Source: CBFDBF01 sp050291465
GTDB lineage: Bacteria; Pseudomonadota; Gammaproteobacteria; Chromatiales; Chromatiaceae
Assembly: GCA_050291465.1 (NCBI GenBank)
Contig: JBNKJV010000014.1
Coordinates: forward strand, 20,650-84,649
Length of the DNA: 64,000 bases
Direction of reading: 5' to 3'
Part shown: positions 52,099 to 62,195 of the stretch, in pieces
Layout of the letters: each line of letters opens with the position of its first letter
Numbering within the stretch: the stretch's first letter is position 1
The notes under the pieces: model-generated
What the model saw: the letters and a program-made list of their open reading frames with translations, nothing else
Database searches by the model: none
Told to the model about the DNA's origin: nothing
Program-made: the position numbers and the translations under genes

Positions 52099-55000
52099 AT
52101 GAGGCAACTTGAGGCACCAATCAAGACGTCAGTTCTGCCAACTGTCGTCATACTTCTGGTTGTATTGATATTCACTCGTTTCGGTGGTTTTTTTTCTTTG
52201 CCACCTACGGGCATCTCCGTATTTTGGCCGGTAAACGCATTATTGTTAGCGGGGGTTTTTTTAATACCGGCGAGACCGGCGCGTGTCACCCTGTTAATGG
52301 CATTGCCGACCTACTTTCTCGCCGAGGTCTGGATCGGATATCCACCAGTCAATGCAGCAGTTTACAGCTTAGCGAACGTTGCCGAAGTCGCTGTGTTTCT
52401 TTGGTTATTGCGCAAAAAGTCGATTCATACGCTTACCTTCGATAACATCAGGGAACTGCTTGTTTTTCTCGGGTTCGCTTTCCTGGCATCCCTGGTTGGA
52501 GGCAGTATCGGTAGCTCAGCTGCGATGCTGACCGGCGGCGATTTCAGCACCATCTTGTTACGCTGGAGCCTGGCGGACTTCTTCGGTTACTGCCTTTTCG
52601 CGCCGCTGGTTCTCAGCTGGGGCACGTGGCGACGGTTTTTTATATTGCAAAAGCCCGGCAGGACTACGGAACTTGTAATTTTGCTTGCGATCCTGGTGCT
52701 GTTTACCACGCTTTCTTTCGGGATTTTCGGACTCTCCCTGCCCGTAGGTGGTACTCAGTTCCTCCCAGTGCCGATTCTGTTATGGGCGGCGTTACGCTTC
52801 GGGCCGCCAGGCGGGGCGTTCACCACGACCATCGTTGCCTGTATCGCCTTCTTTTCCGCAACGCACGGCGTCGGACCGTTTTCCACCGGATCGCCGGAGG
52901 AGAATGTGGAGTCGTTGCAAATATTTTTCGCCTCCCTGGTGGTTTCCGTGATGACCATCGCCTGCCTCAACGCCGAGCGCAGGAAGTCGTTCGATACTCT
53001 CCAGCAGGAGGTTGTTGAGCGTAGGCATGCGGAACGGGACCTCCTGCTTTTGCGCTTTGCCCTCGACAACGTGCGCGAAGCCGCTTTTCTGATCGACGAA
53101 AACGCATGTTTCCGTTTCGTCAACGAAGGCGCCTGCCATGTCCTGGGCTACACGCGCGAAGAGCTGCTTCGAAAGCATGTTTCGGATGTGGACCCGGATT
53201 TTCCGATGACGCGCTGGCGGGAGCACTGGCGGGAGCTCAAGGCTGAACATTCGCTCCTGTTTGAGGGACGTCACCGGACCAAGGACGGTAGGATGTTCCC
53301 CGTCGAGATCAGTGCCAACCACTTTCAATACGATAACGAGGATTTCAACCTTGCGCTGGTGCGCGATATCACTGAACGCAAGCAGGACGAGGAGAAGATG
53401 TTCCGGTCAGAGCAGCGATTGCGGTTGCACGCGGAACTCTCTCCCCTGGGATTTCTGGAATGGGATGAAAACTTCCGTGCGTCTGAGTGGAATGCCGCCT
53501 GCGAAAAGATTTTTGGTTATACCCGGGAGGAGGCCCTTGGCCGGCACGCAAAGGATCTGATACTGCCTGTTGAGGTTCGCGAGCTGGTTGACGGTATTTA
53601 CCGTGACTTGATGAATCAAAAAGGCGGTCAGCATAGCATAAACGAGAATGTCACAAAGGATGGCCGCATTATTACCGTCGAATGGTTCAATACGACTTTG
53701 GTAAACAAGGACGGCAAGGCTATCGGCGTCGCCTCAATCTGTAGAGATATCACCGAACTCAATCAGGCGGAAGAGGAGCGCCGGCTCCATACGGAGTTTC
53801 TGGTCAATATGGACCGGATCAATCGCGCCATCCAGAGCGCCGGTAACCTCGAAACCATGATGCAGGATGTGCTTGACGAAGTGCTGGATATTTTTGATTG
53901 TGACCGTGTTTATCTACTCTATCCTTGCGATCCTGCCGCAACATCGTTTTCCATACAGATGGAGCGTGCCCGTCCGGAGTTTCCGGGCGCAGGAGTTATC
54001 GGAAACGATATCTCAATGGATTCGGAGATATCGGACACCATGGGGTCACTGCTAAACAATTCCGGTGCCCTCCAGTTTGGTCCGGGAACGGATCATCCTA
54101 TTCCTGCATCAACATCTCGACAGTACGGCTTTAAATCGTTTATGGCCACTGCCCTGTTTCCAAAGACCGGGAAGCCCTGGGAGTTCGGTATTCAACAATG
54201 TTCGCGCGCTCGTACCTGGAGCCAAGCGGAAGAACAGTTGATGATGGAGATCGCGCGGCGTTTGACCGATGGTCTGACCAGTCTGCAGATAACACGCGAC
54301 CTGAGAAAGAGTGAAGCGAGATATCAGCGGATGTTCGATACCGCCAATGAAGGTATCTGGGTCCAGGATGAAAACTTCATAACCACTTTTGTCAACGAGC
54401 ACATGGCCAAAATGCTGGGTTATACCGCGGCTGAGATAACGGGACATAAGGTTACCGAGTTTATGCTGGATGAGGATGCGACCGACCACGAGCGTAAGAT
54501 GGAGGATCGGAGCAGAAATATCTCAGATGTTTACGAGCGACGCATGCTTCACAAGGATGGTTCTGTTATCTGGATGCTGATTTCCGCCACCCCCGTATTT
54601 GAAGGCGATCGTTTTCATGGCTCATTCGCCATGCTTACCGATATCACAGAACGAAAAAATGCGGAACAACAGCTTGCGTCCAGCGAACAACTGTTCCGTA
54701 CCCTGGTGGAACATTCACCCGATTATATTGCGCGCTACGACCGGGAACTGCGGCGTATTTATATCAATCCGGCATTGCAGGAACAGTTTGCGGCGGCGTC
54801 AGAGCAGATAATCGGCGCACCGCCGACAGAATCGTCACCACTGACCGATCCTGAACGCTATATGGGCCACATTCGAAGGGCGATCGAGACGGCCTCCGAG
54901 TGTTCCGACGAGCACACCTACCGCACGCCAGATGGTGAAATTCGCTGGACCAGTTCGCGTTTCATACCTGAGTTGGATCTCGAGGGAGAGGTCGCCACGG

Positions 55001-58000
55001 TCATGGTCGTCTCAAGCGACATCACCGAGCGCAAGCAGGCCGAACAGGTGCGTCTGCTTCATGCTAACCTTATGACGAGTCTGGACCGGGTCAATCGCGT
55101 CATCCAGAGTGCCGGCGATCTCGAAACCATGATGCGCGAAGTGCTCGATGAGGTGTTGGCTATTTTTAACTGCGACAGAGCTTTCCTGATGTACCCCTGC
55201 GACCCCGACGCCGAATCCTGGAGCGTACCTATGGAACGTACGCGCCCGGAATTTCCCGGTGCCGGGGCGCAGAAAGCGGATATACCGATGGACCAGGATG
55301 TCGCTACGACGCTGGAGTTGATATTGGCAACTCCCGGTGTCCTGGTATTCGGCCCCGGGACGGAGCGGCCGTTGCCGACGGAGATCGCGGAGCGTTACGG
55401 TTTCAAATCGTTTATGTCACTCGCCCTTTTCCCCAAAGTAGGTAAACCCTGGCAATTCGGTATTCACCAGTGTTCCTATGGCCGTGTTTGGACTGAAGAT
55501 GAGCAAAAGTTACTGGAGGAAATCGGACAGCGAATTGCTGATGCCCTGACCAGCCTGCTGGTACTGAGCGACCTGCGGGAGAGCGAAGCAAAATACCGCC
55601 GTATCTTTGATACGGCGACAGAGGGTATATGGGGGCAGGATGAAAACTTTAATACTACCTTTGTTAATGCGCGCATGGCCGATATGCTGGGCTATTCCGT
55701 GGAAGAGTTGCAGGGAAGGCCCGTTACTGACTTCATGTTTGAAGAGGATATGATCGATCACCAACAGAAGGTGGTGAACAGGAGAGAGGATCTGTCCGAG
55801 GTATATGAAAGGCGCCTTCGCCACAAGAATGGTGAAACCCTTTGGGTACTGATCTCGGCTACCCCCGTCTTCGACAATGAGGGTGATTTCAGCGGCTCAT
55901 TTGCCATGGTCACCGATATCACCGAACGCAAACGAGCAGAAGATGAACTCGTACGCAGCGAGGAGAAGTTCTCCAAGGCATTTTTTGCCTCGCCCAATCT
56001 CATGGCCATAACAAGACCGAAAGACGGGCTCATTATTGAAATTAATGAGTCGTTCTGTCAGTTCTTTGGTTACAAGCGGGAAGAGTGCGTCGGTCACAAC
56101 ACGGCGGAACTGCAAATGTGGGTCCACCCGGAACAGAGGGACAAAGTCGTTCAGAAACTGAAGCGGACAGGCAGTGCACTGTATGAACCTGTCGAGTTGC
56201 GCACAAAATCGGGAGAGATCCGCTCGGTCATCGATTCTTTGGTATTCATCAACTTTGACAATCAAGAATGCATTCTGAGCGTGGCAACGGATATCACCGA
56301 GCGCAAGCGGGCTGAAAAGGAGTTGCTTGACGCCCGTTTGCTTTTCGAGGGGGTTGTCCAGCAGTCACCGGTACCCATGGCGCTGGCAAAGCCGACAGGG
56401 GAACTGATCTTCAATAGGGCCTGCGCCGATTTTCTGCATACCTGGGATGAACCGACCCTCGTCCCGGGTGTTAAGTTGCAGGAAATGAGGCAACCGTGGA
56501 AGGACTACGACGCCGAGGGGAAGCCGCTGAGCACCATGGATTTACCCCTGGCCAAGGCACTGCATGGCGAAATCACGCAAAACCTCGAGCTGCAGGTTGT
56601 AAGAAAAGACGGTACCAGAAAATGGGAAATGGTTACCGGTTCCCCTATCTATGACAGCGAAGGCAATTTGATTGCCGGCTTTGTCACCTTCCCGGATATT
56701 ACCGAGCGTAAAGAGGCTGAGGAAGCGCTACGCATGCATAAGGAACACCTCGAAGAACTGGTGGACCTGCGAACAGAAGAACTACGCCTGGCGCGTGACG
56801 AAGCGGAGACGGCCAATAGGGCGAAAAGTACATTTCTGGCCAACATGAGCCATGAATTGCGTACACCGCTCAACGCGATCCTCGGCTTCTCGCAAATGAT
56901 GCGGCAGGACTCCGGGTTGAATGAAGGGCAGCTGGAAATTCTCGATATCATCAATAACAGTGGTGAGCATCTGCTGAAGCTGATAAACGATGTACTGGAA
57001 ATCGCCAAGATCGAAGCAGGTAAGCTTCAGCTGGAGATTGCCCCCATGGATTTGCAGGAAGTCGTGCGCGAAGTGAGCGATATGATGCGATTGCGGGCGG
57101 AACAGAAAGGACTGAAACTGGAGGTGGATCAGTCGTCTCAGTTTCCCCGATATATAAATGGGGATGAGGCGCGACTGCGACAGATCCTGGTTAATCTGTT
57201 GAGTAATGCCGTAAAGTTTACAGAGAAGGGCAAGGTTACTCTCCGTCTTGGAGGTACGAACAATAACCAACACCACCTGGTGATTGAAGTGGAGGATACC
57301 GGGCCGGGAATCAGCGTGGAAGATCAGAAACTTCTGTTCAAGCCCTTTGTCCAGTTACGTGAGGGGGCGGAGGAGGGCGGAACCGGCCTCGGGCTTTCTA
57401 TCGTGCATCAGTTCGTGCAGCTGATGGGTGGTACTGTAACCATCCGCAGTGAGCCTGGTAAGGGTTCGCTGTTTCGTGTCGAGCTGCCATCGGAGGCGGT
57501 CGATGACGCGGATATAGTCGCTCTGTCCGGCGATGTGCATGGGGAGATAGTAGGCATGGAGCCAGGCCAGCCCGTATACCGTATACTCATTGCCGAGGAT
57601 CAGCATGATAATCAGTTGTTGCTGGCAAGATTGATGGACGACATCGGTTTAGAGACAAAGATCGCCTCCGACGGCGAGGAGTGTGTGAAGCTTTTTCAGG
57701 AATGGCACCCGGATCTGATCTGGATGGACAGGCGTATGCCGATAATGGACGGCGTTGAGGCCACTCGGCGTATTCGGAAATTGCCAGGTGGTGACAAGGT
57801 GAAAATTGTTGCGGTAACCGCCTCGGCTTTCAAGGAGCAGGAGCCGGAACTTCGCAATGCGGGCCTGGATGACTATATTCGCAAGCCATTCCGTTTTAGT
57901 GAGATTTACGACAGCATGACGCGACAGTTGGGCGTTAAATTTATATATAGCGATAAAGGATCAGAGGCTGTCAAGGCAGCGGCTGTCCCACTCACGCCAG

Positions 58001-58203
58001 AGAGACTCGCGGTGATCGGGCCGGAGTTGCGTATGGAACTGCAATCCGCTGTAGAATCCCTGGATTCCGCGAGGATTGATGCCGCAATAGATCATATCAG
58101 TAAGATAGATGCTGGATTGGCAGGTGTTTTGGATAGGATGGTTAAAGAATTCGACTATCCTTCCATTTTGGAAGAGCTCAAGAAAGACGTAAAGAATTCC
58201 TGA
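52099..58203 (+). CDS. Giant MASE1-PAS-GAF hybrid sensor histidine kinase (2034 residues)
   Basis: A membrane sensor with an unusually long input region. About residues 1-300 form a MASE1-like domain of eight or so helices. Then follow PAS (about 315-435), PAS (440-555), GAF-like (563-735), PAS (735-857), PAS (860-975), GAF-like (986-1158), PAS (1159-1283), two further PAS domains to about 1540, a coiled coil, HisKA with His1585 in MSHELRTPLN, HATPase (NLLSNAVKF, GTGLGLSI), and a receiver with Asp1877 in IWMDRRMP. A helical C-terminal tail resembles part of an HPt but lacks its histidine. The blocks 563-857 and 986-1283 are a clear duplication. It is followed within 20 bases by an HD-GYP gene. 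Confidence 0.88.
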   Translation: MRQLEAPIKTSVLPTVVILLVVLIFTRFGGFFSLPPTGISVFWPVNALLLAGVFLIPARPARVTLLMALPTYFLAEVWIGYPPVNAAVYSLANVAEVAVFLWLLRKKSIHTLTFDNIRELLVFLGFAFLASLVGGSIGSSAAMLTGGDFSTILLRWSLADFFGYCLFAPLVLSWGTWRRFFILQKPGRTTELVILLAILVLFTTLSFGIFGLSLPVGGTQFLPVPILLWAALRFGPPGGAFTTTIVACIAFFSATHGVGPFSTGSPEENVESLQIFFASLVVSVMTIACLNAERRKSFDTLQQEVVERRHAERDLLLLRFALDNVREAAFLIDENACFRFVNEGACHVLGYTREELLRKHVSDVDPDFPMTRWREHWRELKAEHSLLFEGRHRTKDGRMFPVEISANHFQYDNEDFNLALVRDITERKQDEEKMFRSEQRLRLHAELSPLGFLEWDENFRASEWNAACEKIFGYTREEALGRHAKDLILPVEVRELVDGIYRDLMNQKGGQHSINENVTKDGRIITVEWFNTTLVNKDGKAIGVASICRDITELNQAEEERRLHTEFLVNMDRINRAIQSAGNLETMMQDVLDEVLDIFDCDRVYLLYPCDPAATSFSIQMERARPEFPGAGVIGNDISMDSEISDTMGSLLNNSGALQFGPGTDHPIPASTSRQYGFKSFMATALFPKTGKPWEFGIQQCSRARTWSQAEEQLMMEIARRLTDGLTSLQITRDLRKSEARYQRMFDTANEGIWVQDENFITTFVNEHMAKMLGYTAAEITGHKVTEFMLDEDATDHERKMEDRSRNISDVYERRMLHKDGSVIWMLISATPVFEGDRFHGSFAMLTDITERKNAEQQLASSEQLFRTLVEHSPDYIARYDRELRRIYINPALQEQFAAASEQIIGAPPTESSPLTDPERYMGHIRRAIETASECSDEHTYRTPDGEIRWTSSRFIPELDLEGEVATVMVVSSDITERKQAEQVRLLHANLMTSLDRVNRVIQSAGDLETMMREVLDEVLAIFNCDRAFLMYPCDPDAESWSVPMERTRPEFPGAGAQKADIPMDQDVATTLELILATPGVLVFGPGTERPLPTEIAERYGFKSFMSLALFPKVGKPWQFGIHQCSYGRVWTEDEQKLLEEIGQRIADALTSLLVLSDLRESEAKYRRIFDTATEGIWGQDENFNTTFVNARMADMLGYSVEELQGRPVTDFMFEEDMIDHQQKVVNRREDLSEVYERRLRHKNGETLWVLISATPVFDNEGDFSGSFAMVTDITERKRAEDELVRSEEKFSKAFFASPNLMAITRPKDGLIIEINESFCQFFGYKREECVGHNTAELQMWVHPEQRDKVVQKLKRTGSALYEPVELRTKSGEIRSVIDSLVFINFDNQECILSVATDITERKRAEKELLDARLLFEGVVQQSPVPMALAKPTGELIFNRACADFLHTWDEPTLVPGVKLQEMRQPWKDYDAEGKPLSTMDLPLAKALHGEITQNLELQVVRKDGTRKWEMVTGSPIYDSEGNLIAGFVTFPDITERKEAEEALRMHKEHLEELVDLRTEELRLARDEAETANRAKSTFLANMSHELRTPLNAILGFSQMMRQDSGLNEGQLEILDIINNSGEHLLKLINDVLEIAKIEAGKLQLEIAPMDLQEVVREVSDMMRLRAEQKGLKLEVDQSSQFPRYINGDEARLRQILVNLLSNAVKFTEKGKVTLRLGGTNNNQHHLVIEVEDTGPGISVEDQKLLFKPFVQLREGAEEGGTGLGLSIVHQFVQLMGGTVTIRSEPGKGSLFRVELPSEAVDDADIVALSGDVHGEIVGMEPGQPVYRILIAEDQHDNQLLLARLMDDIGLETKIASDGEECVKLFQEWHPDLIWMDRRMPIMDGVEATRRIRKLPGGDKVKIVAVTASAFKEQEPELRNAGLDDYIRKPFRFSEIYDSMTRQLGVKFIYSDKGSEAVKAAAVPLTPERLAVIGPELRMELQSAVESLDSARIDAAIDHISKIDAGLAGVLDRMVKEFDYPSILEELKKDVKNS

Positions 58204-58222
58204 TAAAACCAAGAGAAAGTAC

Positions 58223-59254
58223 ATGAATGCAGTTGATTCCAATTACATCCTCGCCGTTGATGATACACCGGCTTCGTTACGATTGTTGACAGACATACTG
58301 CACGGCGAAGGATATACCGTGCGATCTGCGATTAACGGAGAACTGGCCTTGCGTGCCGCTGTGGCGCAGGCACCACAGCTCATACTTCTCGACATCAGTA
58401 TGCCGGATGTGGACGGATTCGAGGTATGTCGCCGTATAAAACAGGAGCCGCAACTGCGTGACGTGCCGATAATCTTTGTCAGTGCTCTTTCTGATACCCA
58501 GGACAAACTCAAGGGGTTTGAGTTCGGCGGGGTGGATTACGTAACCAAACCGTTTCAACGGGAAGAGCTATTGGCTCGGGTTCGTACCCATCTTGAGCTG
58601 CGTCGGTTACGCAACCATCTGGAAGATGTGGTGGAGAAACGCACCCGTTCCCTTAGGGAAAGTGAAGTCCGTTTAAGAAAGAGCCTGTTTGAGACCGTTG
58701 CAGTGATATCGGCCATGGTGGAACTGCGCGATCCGTACACTGCGGGACATCAGCGTAACGTGGCACGTATTGCGGTTGCTATTGCTGAGGAGCTAAAGTT
58801 GCCGGAGGCGCAGATCGAAGGGCTGAAACTGGCATGCATTGTTCACGATGTCGGAAAAATAAATATACCGGCGGAGATTCTCAGTCGCCCGGGACAGCTT
58901 TCCAAGGCAGAGTTCGAATTGATTAAGCAGCATCCGGTTTCAGGATACGAAATACTAAAGGGCATAGATTTTCCCTGGCCTATCGCGCAGGTAGTGCGTC
59001 AACATCATGAGAGGATTGATGGCAGCGGTTATCCTGAAGGTCTGCATGAAAATGATATCCTGTTGGAGGCGCGAATAATGGCTGTTGCCGATGTCATTGA
59101 GGCGATGGCCTCGCATAGACCCTATCGTCCGGGACTTGGTATAGAAGCGGCCCTGACCGAAATCGAGGAAAAGAGCGGGAAACAATTTGATCCTGTTATC
59201 GCAGAAACAGCGCTGAAGCTGTTTCGGGAGAAAGGATTTAGCCTGGACGGGTAA
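58223..59254 (+). CDS. Receiver plus HD-GYP domain c-di-GMP phosphodiesterase
   Basis: A 343-residue response regulator. The receiver has VDDTPASLR, the acceptor in ILLDISMPDVDG and TKPF; the HD-GYP domain has His208-Asp209 in VHDVGKINIP and Gly269-Tyr270-Pro271 in DGSGYPEG, so catalytic residues are present. It starts 19 bases after the giant kinase stop and is its likely phosphorylation partner. Similar in layout to the RpfG-like protein at 13.3-14.4 kb but clearly a different sequence. A GGDEF gene follows. Confidence 0.88.
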   Translation: MNAVDSNYILAVDDTPASLRLLTDILHGEGYTVRSAINGELALRAAVAQAPQLILLDISMPDVDGFEVCRRIKQEPQLRDVPIIFVSALSDTQDKLKGFEFGGVDYVTKPFQREELLARVRTHLELRRLRNHLEDVVEKRTRSLRESEVRLRKSLFETVAVISAMVELRDPYTAGHQRNVARIAVAIAEELKLPEAQIEGLKLACIVHDVGKINIPAEILSRPGQLSKAEFELIKQHPVSGYEILKGIDFPWPIAQVVRQHHERIDGSGYPEGLHENDILLEARIMAVADVIEAMASHRPYRPGLGIEAALTEIEEKSGKQFDPVIAETALKLFREKGFSLDG

Positions 59255-59306
59255 TTACCGGATTGCCGAAGACTGCAGGAATAGTTTTGCTAAAAGAACA
59301 ATACGT

Positions 59307-60488
59307 ATGAGCTTTTCCCTTGACGATATCTGGATGGATAAGTTAGGGCGTTGGAAAGGGCTTACCCGGACGCAACGTCGTCGTATTTATCGTGTTCTTA
59401 TGGTAATTGCAGGTGGTGTCAGCTATTTCACCGATACCGCTATTCTGTACCTGTTTTATTCGCTGGGCACCGTTGGACCAGGCTCGGTTCTGCTCTTTGG
59501 GATAGCGGGGGTAGGGCATATCCTGCTGTTTTCGAGTCTGCACTGGACCGGGTTCAGTGATCGTTTCGCCAATCCCCATTTATCTATTTGGCAGATGTCC
59601 TATGCCATTGCGGTATTGTTTTCCAGTATCCTTCTGGCGCCGCGTCTTCTGGCCTATTTTCTGGCGCTTGTATTTATCGTTTTCGGGTTTGCCACCCTCA
59701 GAATAGCTGTACGTGAAGCAATACTGGCCTGGCTATTCTGCAGCCTTCTGCTCGCGGTCGTAATGCTGAATCTTACGCCTTCAACCGTTGGCATCGGAAT
59801 GCCGAGCGTGCCGGAACTCGCTGTTATATGGATTGCTTACGTGACGATTTTGCTTCGCGTTGTCGCTTTGGGTTATTACGGTACCATGCTGCGAATCAAG
59901 ATATTTGAAAAAACGCGATCGCTTGAAGGAGAGGTAAGCGAAGCCGAGGAGCTTGCGACGCATGATGTACTGACGAACACTTTTAATCGTCGTATTATTA
60001 TCCCGGCGGTGGAAGATCAGATCGCCATACGTAAGCGCAACGATATACCTGCATGTGTCGCCATGATAGATCTGGACCGGTTCAAGCGGGTCAACGACAC
60101 ACGCGGGCACCTTGTCGGAGATGCTGTTCTGGAGGCGCTGGCAGCGCGTATTCGAGCCGTTATTCGAGAGACAGACAAGCTCGGGAGATACGGCGGGGAG
60201 GAGTTTCTCCTGGTGATGCCGTTCACTACAATAAAAGACGGTACCCGCATGCTCGAACGGGTTCGAGAAGATATAGCGAAGGCGCCATGGCATGAGGTCT
60301 CGTCAGGGATCAGGGTTACCATTTCCTGCGGTATTACTGAAGTCACCACATCGGATACGGCCGTGGATGTGATCGAGCGGGCGGACGATGCTTTGATCAT
60401 GGCAAAAAAGAGCGGGCGCAATCGTACCTACAGTTATCTCAGCTCGGGTGCATTTGAATTGGCTGAGGATGCGGAAATTAGCCGGTAA
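59307..60488 (+). CDS. Membrane diguanylate cyclase (GGDEF)
   Basis: A 393-residue protein with about six membrane helices in residues 25-195, a short coil, and a GGDEF domain from about 215. The active-site loop is GGEEF at residues 296-300, a functional variant. An inhibitory I-site RETD lies at 287-290, five residues before it, so product inhibition by cyclic di-GMP is expected. DLDRFKRVND supplies the metal-binding aspartate. It lies 52 bases after the HD-GYP gene on the same strand, giving a sensor-hydrolase-synthase set. Confidence 0.9.
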   Translation: MSFSLDDIWMDKLGRWKGLTRTQRRRIYRVLMVIAGGVSYFTDTAILYLFYSLGTVGPGSVLLFGIAGVGHILLFSSLHWTGFSDRFANPHLSIWQMSYAIAVLFSSILLAPRLLAYFLALVFIVFGFATLRIAVREAILAWLFCSLLLAVVMLNLTPSTVGIGMPSVPELAVIWIAYVTILLRVVALGYYGTMLRIKIFEKTRSLEGEVSEAEELATHDVLTNTFNRRIIIPAVEDQIAIRKRNDIPACVAMIDLDRFKRVNDTRGHLVGDAVLEALAARIRAVIRETDKLGRYGGEEFLLVMPFTTIKDGTRMLERVREDIAKAPWHEVSSGIRVTISCGITEVTTSDTAVDVIERADDALIMAKKSGRNRTYSYLSSGAFELAEDAEISR

Positions 60489-60542
60489 AAGACGGCACAT
60501 CGCGGTATAATCCTGTTTTGCATCAGTATCCTGGAGGTGTTT

Positions 60543-60842
60543 ATGGATACCATCATCACCTGGGTGATAATCGCCCTGTTTTATGCTCCGCTGCACTATT
60601 TGATTCCGATAGTGATTGTTTTCTTTCAGAATGTGGATGTGCCGGTTTTACGCAGGCAGCGGATTATCGCAACGGCGATTGACTGTACATTGACTATGAG
60701 TGTGGCGTTTGCGTTGGTTATCTGGCTTTCTGAGAACAGATTGCAGACGGCCATGTTTATTTTGATGATTTCCATGAGTCTTCCCTATATTCGTATCTGG
60801 CTCCAGCGGCGCAGGTCAAATAGTCAGGAGGCGGTTTCTTGA
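60543..60842 (+). CDS. Small membrane protein of unknown function
   Basis: A 99-residue protein with about three predicted membrane helices (near 6-30, 40-62, 66-86) and a basic, serine-rich C-terminus. The ATG at 60543 has GGAGG 5 bases upstream. It lies 54 bases after the cyclase gene and 26 before the Nudix gene, on the same strand. No family is recognised. Confidence 0.65.
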   Translation: MDTIITWVIIALFYAPLHYLIPIVIVFFQNVDVPVLRRQRIIATAIDCTLTMSVAFALVIWLSENRLQTAMFILMISMSLPYIRIWLQRRRSNSQEAVS

Positions 60843-60868
60843 TATCGCCCGGTTAACCGCTCCAAGCC

Positions 60869-61486
60869 ATGGAATACAGTTATCAAATAATTAGCGCGGA
60901 AACACTGGCGGATGGGTTTCTAACCCTGAATCGTTATCGGCTACGTCATAGTATGTTTGCCGGTGGCTGGAGCAACGAACTGGTGCGGGAACGGGTGGAA
61001 GGATATCACGCTGCATCGCTGTTGCCCTACGACCCGGTGCGGGATGAGGTGGTGCTGATCGAGCAGTTCAGGATTGGTGCTCTTGAGGACCGCGGTGGCG
61101 CATGGATCCTGGAAGTGGTAGGGGGAATTCTGGAGGGAGAGCAGACGCCGGAGGACGTGGCAATGCGCGAGTCTGTGGAGGAGTCGGGATGTGAGGTAAC
61201 CGCATTGGAACCCATCTGTGAATACCTGGTAAGTCCCGGAACCACCTCTGAACGCATTCATCTCTATTGTGGTCGGGTGGACGCCTCACAAGCCGCGGGT
61301 ATCCATGGTATCGATGAAGAAGGGGAGGATATACGGGTACAGGTCATGGCAGCGGAAGAGGCCATCGCGGAACTCTATGGAGGAAGGATCAATTCCACCT
61401 CCAGCATAATCGCAATACAGTGGTTGGCATTGCACAGGGAAGGTTTGCGGCGGCGTTGGTTGACGGGAGAGCAAAGCTCAGGGTAA
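60869..61486 (+). CDS. nudF: Nudix hydrolase, probable ADP-ribose pyrophosphatase
   Basis: A 205-residue enzyme expected to cleave ADP-ribose to AMP and ribose phosphate. The Nudix helix is GGILEGEQTPEDVAMRE followed by SVEESG, with the catalytic R-E-x-x-E-E-x-G intact and the first glutamate shifted by one compared with E. coli NudF. ILEVVGG before the box and SPGTTSERIHLYCGRVD after it fit the ADP-ribose subgroup. The length matches NudF (209). Confidence 0.85.
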   Translation: MEYSYQIISAETLADGFLTLNRYRLRHSMFAGGWSNELVRERVEGYHAASLLPYDPVRDEVVLIEQFRIGALEDRGGAWILEVVGGILEGEQTPEDVAMRESVEESGCEVTALEPICEYLVSPGTTSERIHLYCGRVDASQAAGIHGIDEEGEDIRVQVMAAEEAIAELYGGRINSTSSIIAIQWLALHREGLRRRWLTGEQSSG

Positions 61487-61492
61487 GGAGGT

Positions 61493-62134
61493 ATGAGTCA
61501 GTACACGGACCCGGAATGGACCCGTTCGGCATTGGTTACTATCGATACCCAATGCGATACGTTGGACGGGCAGCCTTTTGAGATTCCCGGAACATCAGCG
61601 GTTCTCCCTCGTATGCATGAACTCCTGCGAGCGTACCGCAAAGCAGGCAAACCCATTATACATGTTGTCCGCATTTACTGTGCTGACGGCTCGAATGTCG
61701 ATTTGTGTCGGAAAGAGCGGGTGGAGCAGGGTGCTTCACTGGTTCTGGCAGGGTCTCCGGGTTGCCGGTTGGCGCCTGAACTACTTCCGCAACCTGAAAT
61801 AGAACTCGATACGGATCTATTGCTCTCAGGTGGGATACAAAATCTGCAACAAAGAGAGGTGGTGATATACAAACCACGCTGGGGCGCCTTCTACAAGACC
61901 CCACTGGAGCGCCACCTCAGAGAAGAGGGTGTTTCAACCCTCGTCTTCAGCGGTTGCAATTTCCCGAATTGTCCGCGTACCTCTATTTACGAGGCGAGTG
62001 AGAGGGATTTTCGCCTGGTGCTGGTAGAGGACGCCATATCCGGAATATATGAACAGGGTAAGAAGGAAATGCGCAATATCGGGGTTGAGTTGCTTGCGAC
62101 AGATCAGGTTTTGCAGGCGATAAGCAAAAAGTAA
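61493..62134 (+). CDS. Isochorismatase-family cysteine hydrolase
   Basis: A 213-residue hydrolase. The catalytic triad is visible: Asp18 in TIDTQCD, Lys127 in VIYKPRWGAFY and Cys155 in VFSGCNFPNC. Family members hydrolyse isochorismate, nicotinamide or other amides; the presence of a true nucleophilic cysteine argues for a nicotinamidase-like or amidase activity, and the adjacent ADP-ribose hydrolase would fit NAD-related salvage, but the substrate is not readable. The start has an AAGGAGG site and lies 6 bases after the Nudix stop. Confidence 0.85.
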   Translation: MSQYTDPEWTRSALVTIDTQCDTLDGQPFEIPGTSAVLPRMHELLRAYRKAGKPIIHVVRIYCADGSNVDLCRKERVEQGASLVLAGSPGCRLAPELLPQPEIELDTDLLLSGGIQNLQQREVVIYKPRWGAFYKTPLERHLREEGVSTLVFSGCNFPNCPRTSIYEASERDFRLVLVEDAISGIYEQGKKEMRNIGVELLATDQVLQAISKK

Positions 62135-62195
62135 TAGCGGACAAATAGCAAATACCGCTGGTGTGTGGGTATTATGTAATGCAGGAGCAACTGAT

